Of a DNA stretch of 64,000 nt, positions 8,889-17,196 are shown piece by piece. The notes beneath the pieces were generated by a model that was not told the origin of the DNA, did not search any database, and was given only the letters and a program-made list of their open reading frames with translations. The first letter of the stretch is position 1, and each line of letters starts with the position of its first letter. A program made the translations under genes and the position numbers. This stretch comes from Roseivirga spongicola (GTDB lineage: Bacteria > Bacteroidota > Bacteroidia > Cytophagales > Cyclobacteriaceae), in NCBI RefSeq assembly GCF_001592965.1, contig NZ_LRPC01000001.1:186001-250000 (forward strand). Reading direction: 5' to 3'.

Positions 8889-9084
8889 ACTGATTTTCTC
8901 TCTTCTTCTCTCTGAAATAGGAATAGATAAAATAAGGTAGTCCGAGAATAGTTGAGACCATAACTCCGATGAAAAATCCTTTTGCCCAACTATCCTGGTC
9001 AGAAAACAAGATGATCAATAGAGAGGCTAAGCCTATGGCAGAAAATATATAGATACTTAGAAGCTCCTTTTTAGACTTTAACAT
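8881..9084 (-). CDS. Small two-helix membrane protein, unknown
   Basis: 67 residues from the Met at 9084; a longer reading from 9126 would overlap the upstream gene by 56 bp. Two hydrophobic helices (IYIFSAIGLASLLIILF and FFIGVMVSTILGLPYFIYSYF) are separated by a short acidic loop and followed by a basic tail (REKKRENQ). It overlaps the end of the EamA gene by 14 bp and is probably translated with it. I do not recognise the family. Confidence 0.55.
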   Translation of the reverse strand: MLKSKKELLSIYIFSAIGLASLLIILFSDQDSWAKGFFIGVMVSTILGLPYFIYSYFREKKRENQSS

Positions 9085-9973
9085 TAGCGGCTTTTGCTTT
9101 GCGTCTATTATTAATAAATACTCCAAGTAAAATAGCTAATACTCCAATAATATGCCCTATCAACACAACTTCTCCGTCTAACACGCCCCATGTTAAAGCC
9201 ACTATAGGGATAAGATAAGTAACCGTACTACTAAATATTGGAGTAGTAAGCTGTACCAGCTTGTTGAAAAGTATTAGAGCCAAAGACGTACTCATAATAC
9301 CTAATAAACTTACATAGCCTAAGGCTTTTACCGCTCCTGGTTGAGTGGCCAATGTTACCGAAAAATCGGTTCCAAACACCAAGTAAAGTCCAGCTAAAGG
9401 CCCCACTAACAATATGCTAACACTAGTAATTACCAACGGACTCAAGTCGGCCAGATAATACTTAATCACATTAAGATTGGTTCCATAACAAGCCGTGGCC
9501 AGCACTACAAAAAAAGCATAGAAGTTAAACTCACTGAATTTACCTCCGCTTCCGGCAGTAAGCAGAACAACGGTCCCAATAAAAGCCAGCACTATCCCTA
9601 AATAATTGGCCTTATTAAACTTCTGCTTAAAGAAAAGTGCTCCAATTACAAGGGTGAAAATGGGAGTAAGGCCGTTGAGTACACCAGTAATACCACTATC
9701 TAAACGGGTTTGACCAATAGCAAAAAAGAATGCTGGGCCAAAAGTACCAACCATACCAATCAGGAACAGAAGTTTAACCTGCTTACTAGTTAGTTTCCTT
9801 ACTCTAGGAATGCTCACTGGCACCAAGAAAAGACAAGCTGCCAAAATTCTGATGGCTCCTACCTCACCGGCATCATAAACCTCTAAACCTCTTTTGATTA
9901 GAATAAAGCTGGTTCCCCACACCAAAGAAAGAATTACCAGAATACCCCAGGCTAAAACGTTGGTATTTTTCAT
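9071..9973 (-). CDS. EamA/DMT superfamily exporter
   Basis: 300 residues with ten hydrophobic helices arranged as two EamA repeats; the first begins LSLVWGTSFILIKRGLEVYDAGEVGAIR and the second near FYAFFVVLATACYGTNLNVIKYYL. The WGtsf and ...P...R signatures are those of drug/metabolite exporters such as RhaT/YdcZ-like efflux proteins. It acts in the inner membrane; the substrate cannot be predicted. The gene is followed with overlap by a small membrane protein and preceded by DusB on the same strand at 53 bp. Confidence 0.9.
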   Translation of the reverse strand: MKNTNVLAWGILVILSLVWGTSFILIKRGLEVYDAGEVGAIRILAACLFLVPVSIPRVRKLTSKQVKLLFLIGMVGTFGPAFFFAIGQTRLDSGITGVLNGLTPIFTLVIGALFFKQKFNKANYLGIVLAFIGTVVLLTAGSGGKFSEFNFYAFFVVLATACYGTNLNVIKYYLADLSPLVITSVSILLVGPLAGLYLVFGTDFSVTLATQPGAVKALGYVSLLGIMSTSLALILFNKLVQLTTPIFSSTVTYLIPIVALTWGVLDGEVVLIGHIIGVLAILLGVFINNRRKAKAANVKV

Positions 9974-10026
9974 GCTTCTAAAAGAAGCCCAAATGTAGAA
10001 TAATTAGTGAACGTTCCGAAGAGAAA

Positions 10027-11022
10027 TTAGGCCATTGAATAGGCATCTTCAAATATGCCTCCCACCTCATCTAAAATTCCGAATAGCTCTTCCGGATTTT
10101 CAGATTCAACCAATCGAGTTCTATAAGGCTTGAAGTTAGGAATACCTCTAAAGTAGTTAGTGTAATGCCTTCTCATTTCGTAAATACCCTGCTTCTCCCC
10201 TTTCCATTCCAGAGAAAACTCTAGGTGCTTTTTGGCAGTTCTGACTCTCTCATCCATAGAAGGTGGCGCGAGCAGTTCACCTGTTTTCATGAAATGCTTA
10301 ATTTCATTGAAGATCCACGGATAACCGATAGACGCACGGCCAATCATAATACCATCTACTTCAAACTTGTTTTTATACTCTAGTGCCTTTTCGGGTGAAT
10401 CAATATCTCCATTACCAAAAATTGGAATGTGAATATCTGGATGGTTCTTAACCTCAGCTATTTTAGTCCAATCGGCTATGCCTTTGTACATCTGCACTCG
10501 GGTTCTGCCATGAATGGTCAAAGCTTTGATTCCAACATCTTGCAGTCGCTTGGCAACTTCTACAATTTTAATGGTACTGTCATCCCAACCAAGGCGCGTT
10601 TTCACAGTAACTGGAAGGCTCACCTGCTTTACAATCTCCTCGGTCATCTTCTGCATTTTGGGAATATCTAGCAGAATTCCAGCCCCAGCCCCCTTGCATG
10701 CTACTTTCTTAACTGGGCAACCGTAATTAATATCTACCAATTCTGGCTGCGCTTCTTCAGCAATGGCAGCTGCTTGGCGCATAGATTCGATTTTATCGCC
10801 AAAAATCTGAATACCAATTGGGCGCTCATAGTCGTATATATCGAGCTTTTGAACACTCTTTTCAGCATTTCTAATGAGTCCTTCTGAAGAGATAAACTCG
10901 GTGTACATCAAATCTGCCCCGTTTTCTTTACACACCGCTCTAAACGGTGGGTCGCTCACATCTTCCATGGGAGCCAACAGCAACGGGAATTCACCAACCT
11001 CTATGTTTCCTATTCGTACCAA
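10027..11022 (-). CDS. dusB: tRNA-dihydrouridine synthase B
   Basis: 331 residues forming an FMN-binding TIM barrel with a C-terminal helical domain. The start LLLAPMEDVSDPPFR, the catalytic cysteine motif VDINYGCPVKKVACKGAGAGIL, the FMN-binding KTRLGWD and HGRTRVQMYKG, and GNGDI...DGIMIGRASIG are all present. It reduces specific uridines of tRNA to dihydrouridine. It is transcribed divergently from the CPBP protease gene with 35 bp between starts, so the two promoters must be close or overlapping. Confidence 0.96.
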   Translation of the reverse strand: MVRIGNIEVGEFPLLLAPMEDVSDPPFRAVCKENGADLMYTEFISSEGLIRNAEKSVQKLDIYDYERPIGIQIFGDKIESMRQAAAIAEEAQPELVDINYGCPVKKVACKGAGAGILLDIPKMQKMTEEIVKQVSLPVTVKTRLGWDDSTIKIVEVAKRLQDVGIKALTIHGRTRVQMYKGIADWTKIAEVKNHPDIHIPIFGNGDIDSPEKALEYKNKFEVDGIMIGRASIGYPWIFNEIKHFMKTGELLAPPSMDERVRTAKKHLEFSLEWKGEKQGIYEMRRHYTNYFRGIPNFKPYRTRLVESENPEELFGILDEVGGIFEDAYSMA

Positions 11023-11057
11023 GTGCTATTCAAATTTTAGCGTAAATTTACGCCATT

Positions 11058-12065
11058 ATGGTGAGAAATGATAACGAGAAAATAGAGGCAAGCATCGATT
11101 TAGCTTCTATGAGCGATGCAAAGGAGAAAGTAGCCGTAAGGAAGAAAACCAGAGAGATAGCTGCTGGCCAAAACCTGTTGATAGTAATTGGCTTTATGCT
11201 AGTTGGCTTTTTTGTTGGGCAGTTTATTGCTGGCGCAGTAGCCATAGGCTTAGCGGCTGCCAATGGAGCAGAACTTGGCGACATCTTGAACAACCCCAAT
11301 AGCCTTTACTCTTATATGAGTCTTACAGAAGCCTTGTCTTCTCAAATGCTATACACCCTGTTCTTTACATTTTTTACCCCTTGGTTCTATTTAAAGGTTG
11401 TAGCCAACAAGAAACTGGGCTCATTAAGTCCGAATAAAAAAATAGAACCGCTTCCATTAATTCTGACCGCAGCTGGCACCTTCGCCTTTATGATTGTCAA
11501 CTCTTATTTTATTGAATGGAATGAGGGGATACAATTTCCAGAATTTATGGCTGGTTTTGAAGAGTGGGCCAGAACTACAGAAGAGCAGTTAGCAGAAGCC
11601 ACTAAATACTTTACGTCTTTTAGCAATGTTGGTGAGTACCTCTTCGCTATGCTCGTTATCTCTATTCTTCCGGGCATTGGCGAGGAGCTAATGTTTAGAG
11701 GAGTGCTGCAAAACAGCTTCCAGAGGTGGACTAAAAACCCTCATATAGCCATTTGGGTAAGTGCTTTTATTTTTGGAGCTATTCACATGCAGTTCTTTGG
11801 CCTAGTTCCAAGAATGATGTTAGGAGCCGTTTTTGGCTATCTATATGTTTGGTCTGGAAATATTTGGTATCCTATAATTGCACATGCCATCAATAATGGA
11901 ATTGGAGTCACAATTGCCTATTCTGCTCAATTCTCCGAAAACGGTGTCAATTTAGACGATACGGAAGCCGTACCAGTAGTTGGCCAAATAGTAGCTGCAG
12001 TAGCCTTTGTTGCTATCATGGTTATTTTCAGAAATCTGTATCTTAGGCGAAAATCTTTAGAGTGA
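11058..12065 (+). CDS. CPBP family intramembrane glutamic protease
   Basis: 335 residues with about eight membrane segments. The three CPBP/Abi motifs are present: EELMFRGVLQNSF (the catalytic Glu pair), AIHMQFFGLVPRM (motif 2) and HAINNGIG (motif 3). It is related to Rce1/CAAX proteases and is located in the inner membrane; substrates are unknown. The stop overlaps the next start by 4 bp (GTGA), so it is translationally coupled to the DUF2007 gene and then CdsA. Confidence 0.92.
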   Translation: MVRNDNEKIEASIDLASMSDAKEKVAVRKKTREIAAGQNLLIVIGFMLVGFFVGQFIAGAVAIGLAAANGAELGDILNNPNSLYSYMSLTEALSSQMLYTLFFTFFTPWFYLKVVANKKLGSLSPNKKIEPLPLILTAAGTFAFMIVNSYFIEWNEGIQFPEFMAGFEEWARTTEEQLAEATKYFTSFSNVGEYLFAMLVISILPGIGEELMFRGVLQNSFQRWTKNPHIAIWVSAFIFGAIHMQFFGLVPRMMLGAVFGYLYVWSGNIWYPIIAHAINNGIGVTIAYSAQFSENGVNLDDTEAVPVVGQIVAAVAFVAIMVIFRNLYLRRKSLE

Positions 12066-12274
12066 GTAGCTGGCAAACCGTTTATACAACATCTGTCCCG
12101 CATCAGGCGGAAATCGTAAAAGACGTATTAATCAATGAAGGGTTTGCGGCTATTGTCTTCAACCTTCAAGACCATTCATACAAGTTTGGTCAGCTAGAGG
12201 TAAAGGTTAATCCGGATAGTGTTATGCGTGCTCTAAAAATCATCAACGAACAGATCAGCTTCAATAATGAATAA
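12062..12274 (+). CDS. DUF2007-type putative signal-transducing protein
   Basis: 70 residues with a GTG start inside the stop of the CPBP gene. The pattern W(Q)TVYTTSVPHQAEIVKDVLINEGF...LKIINE is that of the DUF2007 (putative prokaryotic signal transducing protein) family, a small alpha-beta fold. Function is unknown. It is sandwiched by overlaps between CPBP and cdsA, so all three are one operon. Confidence 0.8.
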   Translation: MSSWQTVYTTSVPHQAEIVKDVLINEGFAAIVFNLQDHSYKFGQLEVKVNPDSVMRALKIINEQISFNNE

Positions 12275-13079
12275 TCTGGCATTGAGAATTGTTACAGCTC
12301 TTATTGGCGTAGGCGCTATAATTGCTGCAACCGTTCTATCTCCATGGGCCTTTGCTATAGTCTTCGCCCTAATTATGTTACTCACACTAAAGGAGTTTTA
12401 CGGACTAGAGAAAAACTCAGGCAACCATCCGTACGAGGTTTGGGGCTTAACCTTTTCCCTTATTCTGTACGCCCTCATGTTCTGTTATTTTCAGCTAGAG
12501 CTTTCCACTAAACTGTTTTGGCTACTTCCAGCTCTATTTGCAACAGTACTAATTTATCCGCTTCAAGCTATAAAAAAGTCGCATGCCATTAACTGTACGG
12601 CTCTTTCAACCTTTGGTGTGGTATACATTGCCATTCCATTCTCATTACTACATAGTATTGGCTTTCTAGGAGGAACTTACAGCTATGTGCTCATTTTGGG
12701 TATTCTTTTTCTTCAGTGGGCAAACGATACTGGGGCTTACTTTGCAGGCAAGACTTTTGGAAAGCGAAAGCTTTTCGAACGCGTTTCTCCAAACAAAACT
12801 TGGGAAGGTAGCATTGGGGGTTTTTTACTGTCTTTGGTAATTGCTTACGGTTTTTACGAGCTATTTGGTGAAATCGGCTTAATGGAGTGGCTGGGATTGG
12901 GAGCAATCACGGCCATATTTGGCACATTGGGCGATTTAACCGAGTCTCTTTTTAAGCGAACATTGGCTATAAAAGACTCAGGAAGCATCTTGCCAGGGCA
13001 TGGAGGTTTTCTAGATAGATTCGATGGTTTACTGTTAAGTTTACCATTCACAACAGCCTATCTGCACTTGATACTTTAA
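12267..13079 (+). CDS. cdsA: Phosphatidate cytidylyltransferase
   Basis: 270 residues with eight or so membrane helices. The family signature is complete near the C-terminus: SPNKTWEGSIGGF, then GDLTESLFKRTLAIKDSGSILPGHGGFLDRFDGLL (Mg/CTP-binding residues). It makes CDP-diacylglycerol from phosphatidic acid and CTP, the precursor of all phospholipids. Its start overlaps the DUF2007 gene by 8 bp. Phosphatidylserine decarboxylase lies 1.4 kb downstream, so this is a phospholipid-synthesis neighbourhood. Confidence 0.95.
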   Translation: MNNLALRIVTALIGVGAIIAATVLSPWAFAIVFALIMLLTLKEFYGLEKNSGNHPYEVWGLTFSLILYALMFCYFQLELSTKLFWLLPALFATVLIYPLQAIKKSHAINCTALSTFGVVYIAIPFSLLHSIGFLGGTYSYVLILGILFLQWANDTGAYFAGKTFGKRKLFERVSPNKTWEGSIGGFLLSLVIAYGFYELFGEIGLMEWLGLGAITAIFGTLGDLTESLFKRTLAIKDSGSILPGHGGFLDRFDGLLLSLPFTTAYLHLIL

Positions 13080-13128
13080 TCGGGAAAATTAGCGCCTTGG
13101 TCTTGGACATATTCGCTTAAATTTTCCT

Positions 13129-13136
13129 TAATTTTG
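13129..13136 (+). promoter_or_regulatory. -7 promoter element (TAnnTTTG) of glutamate dehydrogenase gene
   Basis: TAATTTTG matches the Bacteroidota -7 consensus exactly and lies 25 bp before the start codon. A TTG at 13103 may be the -33 part, though the spacing of 23 is long. Confidence 0.5.
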
Positions 13137-13161
13137 ACCCGTCTTAAACAAAATATTCCCT

Positions 13162-14439
13162 ATGGGTTACATAGAACCGGCTCCGATTAAGGACAAATCA
13201 AATCCTTTCGAGTCAATGATGTCCAGGTTCAATATTGCAGCCGAGGTGCTGGGACTGGACGAACAAGTTTATAATGTTTTAAAGTCACCCTCAAAGCAAG
13301 TATCTGTTTCACTGCCTATCACTATGGACGATGGTTCCATTCAAGTGTTCGAAGGTCACCGTGTGATTCACTCCAACATTTTGGGGCCATCTAAAGGTGG
13401 TGTTCGCTATGCAATGGATGTTCACTTGGACGAGGTAAAAGCACTTGCTGCGTGGATGACATGGAAATGTGCCGTTGTGGACATTCCGTATGGTGGTGCA
13501 AAGGGTGGCATTAGATGTAACCCAAGAGCCATGTCTGCTGGAGAAATCGAAAGATTAACCCGTGCTTATACACAAGCAATGACTGGCGTTTTTGGTCCTG
13601 ATAGAGACATACCTGCACCAGATATGGGAACTGGCCCAAGAGAAATGGCCTGGCTGATGGATGAGTACTCACGCTCTATGGGAACCACGGTCAATGCTGT
13701 TGTAACGGGTAAGCCTTTGGTACTTGGTGGCTCTTTAGGCCGCGTAGAGGCTACTGGTAGAGGCGTTATGGTTTCTGCTTTAGCAGCCATGGAAAAACTT
13801 AAAATCAATCCTTACCACGCTACTATTGCAGTTCAAGGATTTGGAAACGTAGGTTCATTTGCTGCTCTTCTTTTAGAAGAAAGAGGCTGTACTGTAGTTT
13901 CTATAAGCGACATTTCTGGCGCGTATTACAACGAAAAAGGAATAGACATTAAGAAAGCCATTGAATACAGAGATGGCAATAAAGGAACTTTAGAAGGTTT
14001 TACTGGAGCCACCTTAATGGACAAGCCTGAAGACCTCCTTACTCTTGATGTAGATGTTTTAGTGCCTGCAGCCGTTGAAGATGTAATTCACCTTGGCAAC
14101 GTAGATCAAGTAAAAGCTAAGCTTATTGTAGAGGGTGCCAATGGCCCAACTTCTGCCGAAGCTGATAAAATTATAAATGAAAAAGGCATTATGGCAGTAC
14201 CAGACATTCTGGCCAACGCTGGTGGTGTAACTGTTTCATACTTTGAATGGGTACAAAACCGTTTAGGTTATAAATGGACTCGTGAAAGGGTAAACAGAAG
14301 ATCTGACAGAATTATGAAAGATGCCTTCGATAAAGTATACAATGCCTCTCAGAAGTACGACATACCTATGCGTATTGCAGCTTATGTTGTAGCAATTGAG
14401 AAAGTGGCTGAAACCTACAAGTTTAGAGGAGGTTTTTAA
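13162..14439 (+). CDS. Glu/Leu/Phe/Val dehydrogenase family, probable glutamate dehydrogenase
   Basis: 425 residues. The substrate-binding motif GGAKGGIRCNP (catalytic Lys around residue 113), the PAPDMGT segment, and the Rossmann GFGNVGSFAALLL are in the usual order, with the C-terminal NAGGVTVSYFEWVQN. Length and motifs fit hexameric catabolic GDH, which interconverts glutamate and 2-oxoglutarate with ammonia; coenzyme specificity is not certain from reading alone. It has its own -7 element and is followed 4 bp later by psd. Confidence 0.93.
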   Translation: MGYIEPAPIKDKSNPFESMMSRFNIAAEVLGLDEQVYNVLKSPSKQVSVSLPITMDDGSIQVFEGHRVIHSNILGPSKGGVRYAMDVHLDEVKALAAWMTWKCAVVDIPYGGAKGGIRCNPRAMSAGEIERLTRAYTQAMTGVFGPDRDIPAPDMGTGPREMAWLMDEYSRSMGTTVNAVVTGKPLVLGGSLGRVEATGRGVMVSALAAMEKLKINPYHATIAVQGFGNVGSFAALLLEERGCTVVSISDISGAYYNEKGIDIKKAIEYRDGNKGTLEGFTGATLMDKPEDLLTLDVDVLVPAAVEDVIHLGNVDQVKAKLIVEGANGPTSAEADKIINEKGIMAVPDILANAGGVTVSYFEWVQNRLGYKWTRERVNRRSDRIMKDAFDKVYNASQKYDIPMRIAAYVVAIEKVAETYKFRGGF

Positions 14440-14443
14440 TCTT

Positions 14444-15106
14444 ATGAAAGTACATCATGAAGGAAGAGGATTCTTAACAATCCTCTTCTTTGTTTTAATA
14501 GTGTTAAATGCCGGAATCATTTATCTGGCACCAATCCCCGAACTCATCAAATATATTGTTGGAGGAGTATCGCTAGCGGTTTTTCTTTTCTTTCTTCAGT
14601 TTTTCAGAAATCCTACCAGAAAAATTGAGCTCAATGAAAAGTACGTTTTAGCTCCTGCAGACGGAAAAGTTGTGGTGATTGAAACTACCACCGAAGACGA
14701 GTACTTTAAGGGCAAAGAGCGTATTCAGGTTTCAATATTTATGTCGCCAGTAAATGTGCACGTAAATAGAAACCCTGTAACTGGGCTCATTAAGTACTTC
14801 AAATATCACCCAGGTAAGTACTTGGTGGCTTGGCACCCTAAGTCGAGCACTGAAAATGAAAGAACTACCATAGTATACCAACTTCATAAAAACGTAGAAA
14901 TCCTGATACGTCAAGTAGCAGGAGCTGCCGCAAGAAGAATAAAATGGTATATAGAAGAAGGCAACAGCGTTATTCAGGGAAGAGAATTCGGTTTTATCAA
15001 ATTTGGCTCCAGGGTAGATTTATTCTTACCACTAGATGCTGAAGTTAAAGTTACCAATGGCCAAATTACCAAAGGTGGCCAAACTGTAATTGCGGAGTTA
15101 AAGTAA
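14444..15106 (+). CDS. psd: Phosphatidylserine decarboxylase, short (PSD-A) type
   Basis: 220 residues from Met at 14444; a longer frame would overlap the GDH gene. N-terminal hydrophobic helices are followed by PADGKVVVIE, the substrate-site segment FMSPVNVHVNRNPVTG, and the self-cleavage motif FGFIKFGSRVDLFLP, where the Gly-Ser bond is cut to make the pyruvoyl prosthetic group. It converts phosphatidylserine to phosphatidylethanolamine at the inner membrane. The stop codon lies in the loop of a terminator-like hairpin. Confidence 0.94.
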   Translation: MKVHHEGRGFLTILFFVLIVLNAGIIYLAPIPELIKYIVGGVSLAVFLFFLQFFRNPTRKIELNEKYVLAPADGKVVVIETTTEDEYFKGKERIQVSIFMSPVNVHVNRNPVTGLIKYFKYHPGKYLVAWHPKSSTENERTTIVYQLHKNVEILIRQVAGAAARRIKWYIEEGNSVIQGREFGFIKFGSRVDLFLPLDAEVKVTNGQITKGGQTVIAELK

Positions 15107-15119
15107 TCTCTTTAACTCC
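15094..15119 (+). terminator. Hairpin enclosing the psd stop codon
   Basis: A perfect 10-bp stem (GGAGTTAAAG / CTTTAACTCC) has a 6-nt loop, TAATCT, that contains the TAA stop of psd. Only a weak T-rich tail follows, so termination may be partial; 3'-end protection is an alternative role. Confidence 0.6.
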
Positions 15120-15203
15120 TCTCTTGCCATTTTCTTAGCGTTGACTGCCTTTGTTGGCCTTGTAACCAAAGTAAGTACACCAACTATCTCGTTCGTGAAA
15201 ACA

Positions 15204-15278
15204 CACCAACAAGGACATTAGCCTTGTGACCAACGAATAACGACTTACTTGTCGGTAAAAACACCAACAAGGGCATTA
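15204..15278. repeat. Intergenic direct repeats
   Basis: CACCAACAAGG(A/G)CATTA occurs at 15204-15220 and 15262-15278, the second touching the end of the fRMsr gene. A related GCCTTGT(A/G)ACCAA pair lies at 15157-15169 and 15221-15233. Repeats and partly inverted copies fill the 169-bp gap; function is unknown. Confidence 0.5.
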
Positions 15279-15758
15279 CAGCAGCCCTTCAACAACTCTC
15301 ATAAGTTTTTCTAGATGCTCCTGATCTACTGAATCAAAGTCATTAAGTTGGTCTGAATCTACATCAAGAATTAGAGCCACTTCTTCATCTTTCATAGCTG
15401 GCAAAACAATCTCCGATTTAGAATCTGAGCTACAAGCAATGTGTCCTGGAAACTCATCTACATTGGACACTAAGAGTGTTTCAGCTTTTTCCCAGCTAGT
15501 TCCGCAAACACCTTTTCCTTTCCTGATTCTCGTACAAGCAATTGGCCCTTGAAATGGTCCAAGCACCAATTCATCGTCTTTTACCAAGTAGAAACCTACC
15601 CAAAAGAAGCCCATACCATATTTAAGAGCCGAAGCAATATTAGCTAGGTTAGCAGTCAAGTCTGGTTCACCAGTTACCAAAGCTTCAATCTGAGGAATCA
15701 AGCTTTGATATTTTTCTTCTTTAGTAGCGGTATTGTTTACGATTAGCTCTTCTGCCAT
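15276..15758 (-). CDS. GAF-domain free methionine-(R)-sulfoxide reductase
   Basis: 160 residues forming one GAF domain. The three family cysteines are present with the expected spacing: Cys75 in IACTRI, Cys85 in KGVCGTSW and Cys109 in HIACSSDSKSEIVLP. The enzyme reduces free Met-R-sulfoxide, with thioredoxin as usual donor, in the cytoplasm. A TAnnTTTG -7 element and an inverted repeat lie just upstream, suggesting regulated expression. It stands alone between a repeat-rich gap and ribD. Confidence 0.93.
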   Translation of the reverse strand: MAEELIVNNTATKEEKYQSLIPQIEALVTGEPDLTANLANIASALKYGMGFFWVGFYLVKDDELVLGPFQGPIACTRIRKGKGVCGTSWEKAETLLVSNVDEFPGHIACSSDSKSEIVLPAMKDEEVALILDVDSDQLNDFDSVDQEHLEKLMRVVEGLL

Positions 15759-15777
15759 AACTCTTGATTTTGGAATG

Positions 15778-15785
15778 CAAAGGTA
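15778..15785 (-). promoter_or_regulatory. -7 promoter element of the fRMsr gene
   Basis: On the minus strand TACCTTTG matches TAnnTTTG exactly and lies 19 bp before the start codon. Confidence 0.55.
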
Positions 15786-15788
15786 ACC

Positions 15789-15813
15789 GAGAGAACGGAA
15801 ATTCGGTTCTCTC
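15789..15813. promoter_or_regulatory. Inverted repeat in the fRMsr promoter, possible operator
   Basis: GAGAGAAC and GTTCTCTC arms (8 bp, perfect) are separated by 9 bp and sit directly upstream of the -7 element, covering the region where the -33 contacts are expected. The position fits a repressor or activator site; the cognate regulator is unknown. Confidence 0.45.
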
Positions 15814-15936
15814 TAAGGTTGAAGTTTTTAACTCACATCTCCCGCCTTCCCTTGGGGAAGTTGATCATTGAAGCTCCTGAGCATATTCAGATATAGTATC
15901 TCATGTAGATAAAAAACAGGTATCCACCCCCTACCC

Positions 15937-15952
15937 CCCCCGCCAGCGGGGG
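15937..15952. repeat. REP-like GC palindrome 1
   Basis: CCCCCGC-CA-GCGGGGG is a perfect 7-bp-arm palindrome in an AT-rich gap. It shares the CCGC(C/T)(A/G)GCGG core with the pair about 100 bp downstream. Confidence 0.55.
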
Positions 15953-16044
15953 ACAGCTAAGGCCTAAACCTTAATACTACAAGCAAGTGAATCAGTTTCA
16001 TAACTACTTCTATCCGCATAAAACAGTACAGCATCGGTTAATGT

Positions 16045-16076
16045 CCTCCGCTGGCGGAGGTGCCGACAGGCGGAGG
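16045..16076. repeat. REP-like GC palindrome pair 2
   Basis: CCTCCGCTGGCGGAGG is followed by a partial second copy, TGCCGACAGGCGGAGG. Such elements are often present in many copies in intergenic DNA of Bacteroidota (recalled, not checked) and may be mobilised by REP-type transposases. Confidence 0.55.
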
Positions 16077-16134
16077 TGGAAGGTTAGTGTAATCCTTTGG
16101 GATTACGTTTGAACTCCTTGCTGATAATTGTAAA

Positions 16135-17196
16135 CTATTTCTGGTAAACCCGAAGCCTATCCCCCATCAGATCAGTTTCTGAGATCAATTGTCCTTTCAA
16201 CTGAGGAGCCTTAATTCCTTCTCCAAAATTACCCCTCGAGCTAAACACTTTAGCTTCATCCCAAAGGCCTTGTTCAATGAAAGCATTTAAGGTAGCCGCT
16301 CCACCTTCAATAATAAGCGACTGCACCTTTCTTTTTCCTAATTCTAAAACCAAGTCTTCCATGAAATTAGAAGGTTCTATAGCTATAAACTCGAGGTTAT
16401 TAGACTGCTCTGACTTACTATAATTGAAGACCAAGGTAGGAATATCCCCCTTGTGGAGGTTCAGGTCATCAACCAACTGAAGCTTTCTATCTACGAGTAT
16501 CCTTAGAGGGTCATTTCCCACCCAGCTTCGTACATTAAGTGTAGGGTTATCATAAAGCGCTGTATTTCGTCCCACCAAAATAGCATCTTCTTCGGCCCGC
16601 CATTGATGTACCATGCTTCGCGAATATGCATTACTGATCCACTTAGAGTCGAAGTTACCTCTGGCTACAAAACCATCGGCCGTTTCTGCCCACTTGAGTA
16701 TGATGTACGGTCGTTTCTTTTCGATGAGGGTGAAAAAGCGCACATTCTGAGCTAAAGCCTCTTGCTCTAGACAACCGGTTTCCACTTGAATTCCCGCTGC
16801 TTTCATTCTTTCAATACCTTGCCCTCCAACCAATGGATTGGAGTCAAAAGCGGCAATCACTACCCTTTTCACCTTTTTTGAAATAAGTAGATCAGCACAA
16901 GGTGGAGTTTTACCATGGTGAGCACAAGGTTCCAGCGTAACATAACAAGTCGCTTCGCTTAGTAATGACTCATCTTCAACTGAGTGGATGGCGTTAACTT
17001 CAGCATGGCCCTCGCCATATTTTCTGTGCCAACCTTCGCCAATAATTCTTCCTTCATGAACAATTACGCAGCCCACCATTGGGTTAGGGCTTACAAAACC
17101 TCTTCCCAAGGCAGCAAGCTCTAAGGCCCTTCGCATATAGCGAATATCGGCTTCATTGAAATTCTTTGATTCGATATTTCCTTTACTTTGTACCAT
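16135..17196 (-). CDS. ribD: Bifunctional riboflavin biosynthesis deaminase/reductase RibD
   Basis: 353 residues. The N-terminal zinc deaminase has HAEVNAI and PCAHHGKTPPCADLL (His and two Cys ligands). The C-terminal reductase carries ILKWAETADGFVA, the WRAEEDAILVGRNT segment and SLIIEGGAATLNAFIEQGLWDE. It performs the second and third steps of riboflavin synthesis from GTP. The Met at 17196 is chosen because a start at 17136 would remove the residues just before YMRRALELA. This start shares its CAT with the divergent ATG of prmC. Confidence 0.95.
   Translation of the reverse strand: MVQSKGNIESKNFNEADIRYMRRALELAALGRGFVSPNPMVGCVIVHEGRIIGEGWHRKYGEGHAEVNAIHSVEDESLLSEATCYVTLEPCAHHGKTPPCADLLISKKVKRVVIAAFDSNPLVGGQGIERMKAAGIQVETGCLEQEALAQNVRFFTLIEKKRPYIILKWAETADGFVARGNFDSKWISNAYSRSMVHQWRAEEDAILVGRNTALYDNPTLNVRSWVGNDPLRILVDRKLQLVDDLNLHKGDIPTLVFNYSKSEQSNNLEFIAIEPSNFMEDLVLELGKRKVQSLIIEGGAATLNAFIEQGLWDEAKVFSSRGNFGEGIKAPQLKGQLISETDLMGDRLRVYQK

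Larger units (their letters stand above)
15816..16134. other. Gene-free region with GC-rich palindromes
   Basis: No convincing frame is seen in the gap between ribD and the fRMsr promoter. It holds GC-rich palindromes quite unlike the surrounding AT-rich DNA (listed separately at 15937 and 16045) and otherwise nothing I can name. Confidence 0.6.
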
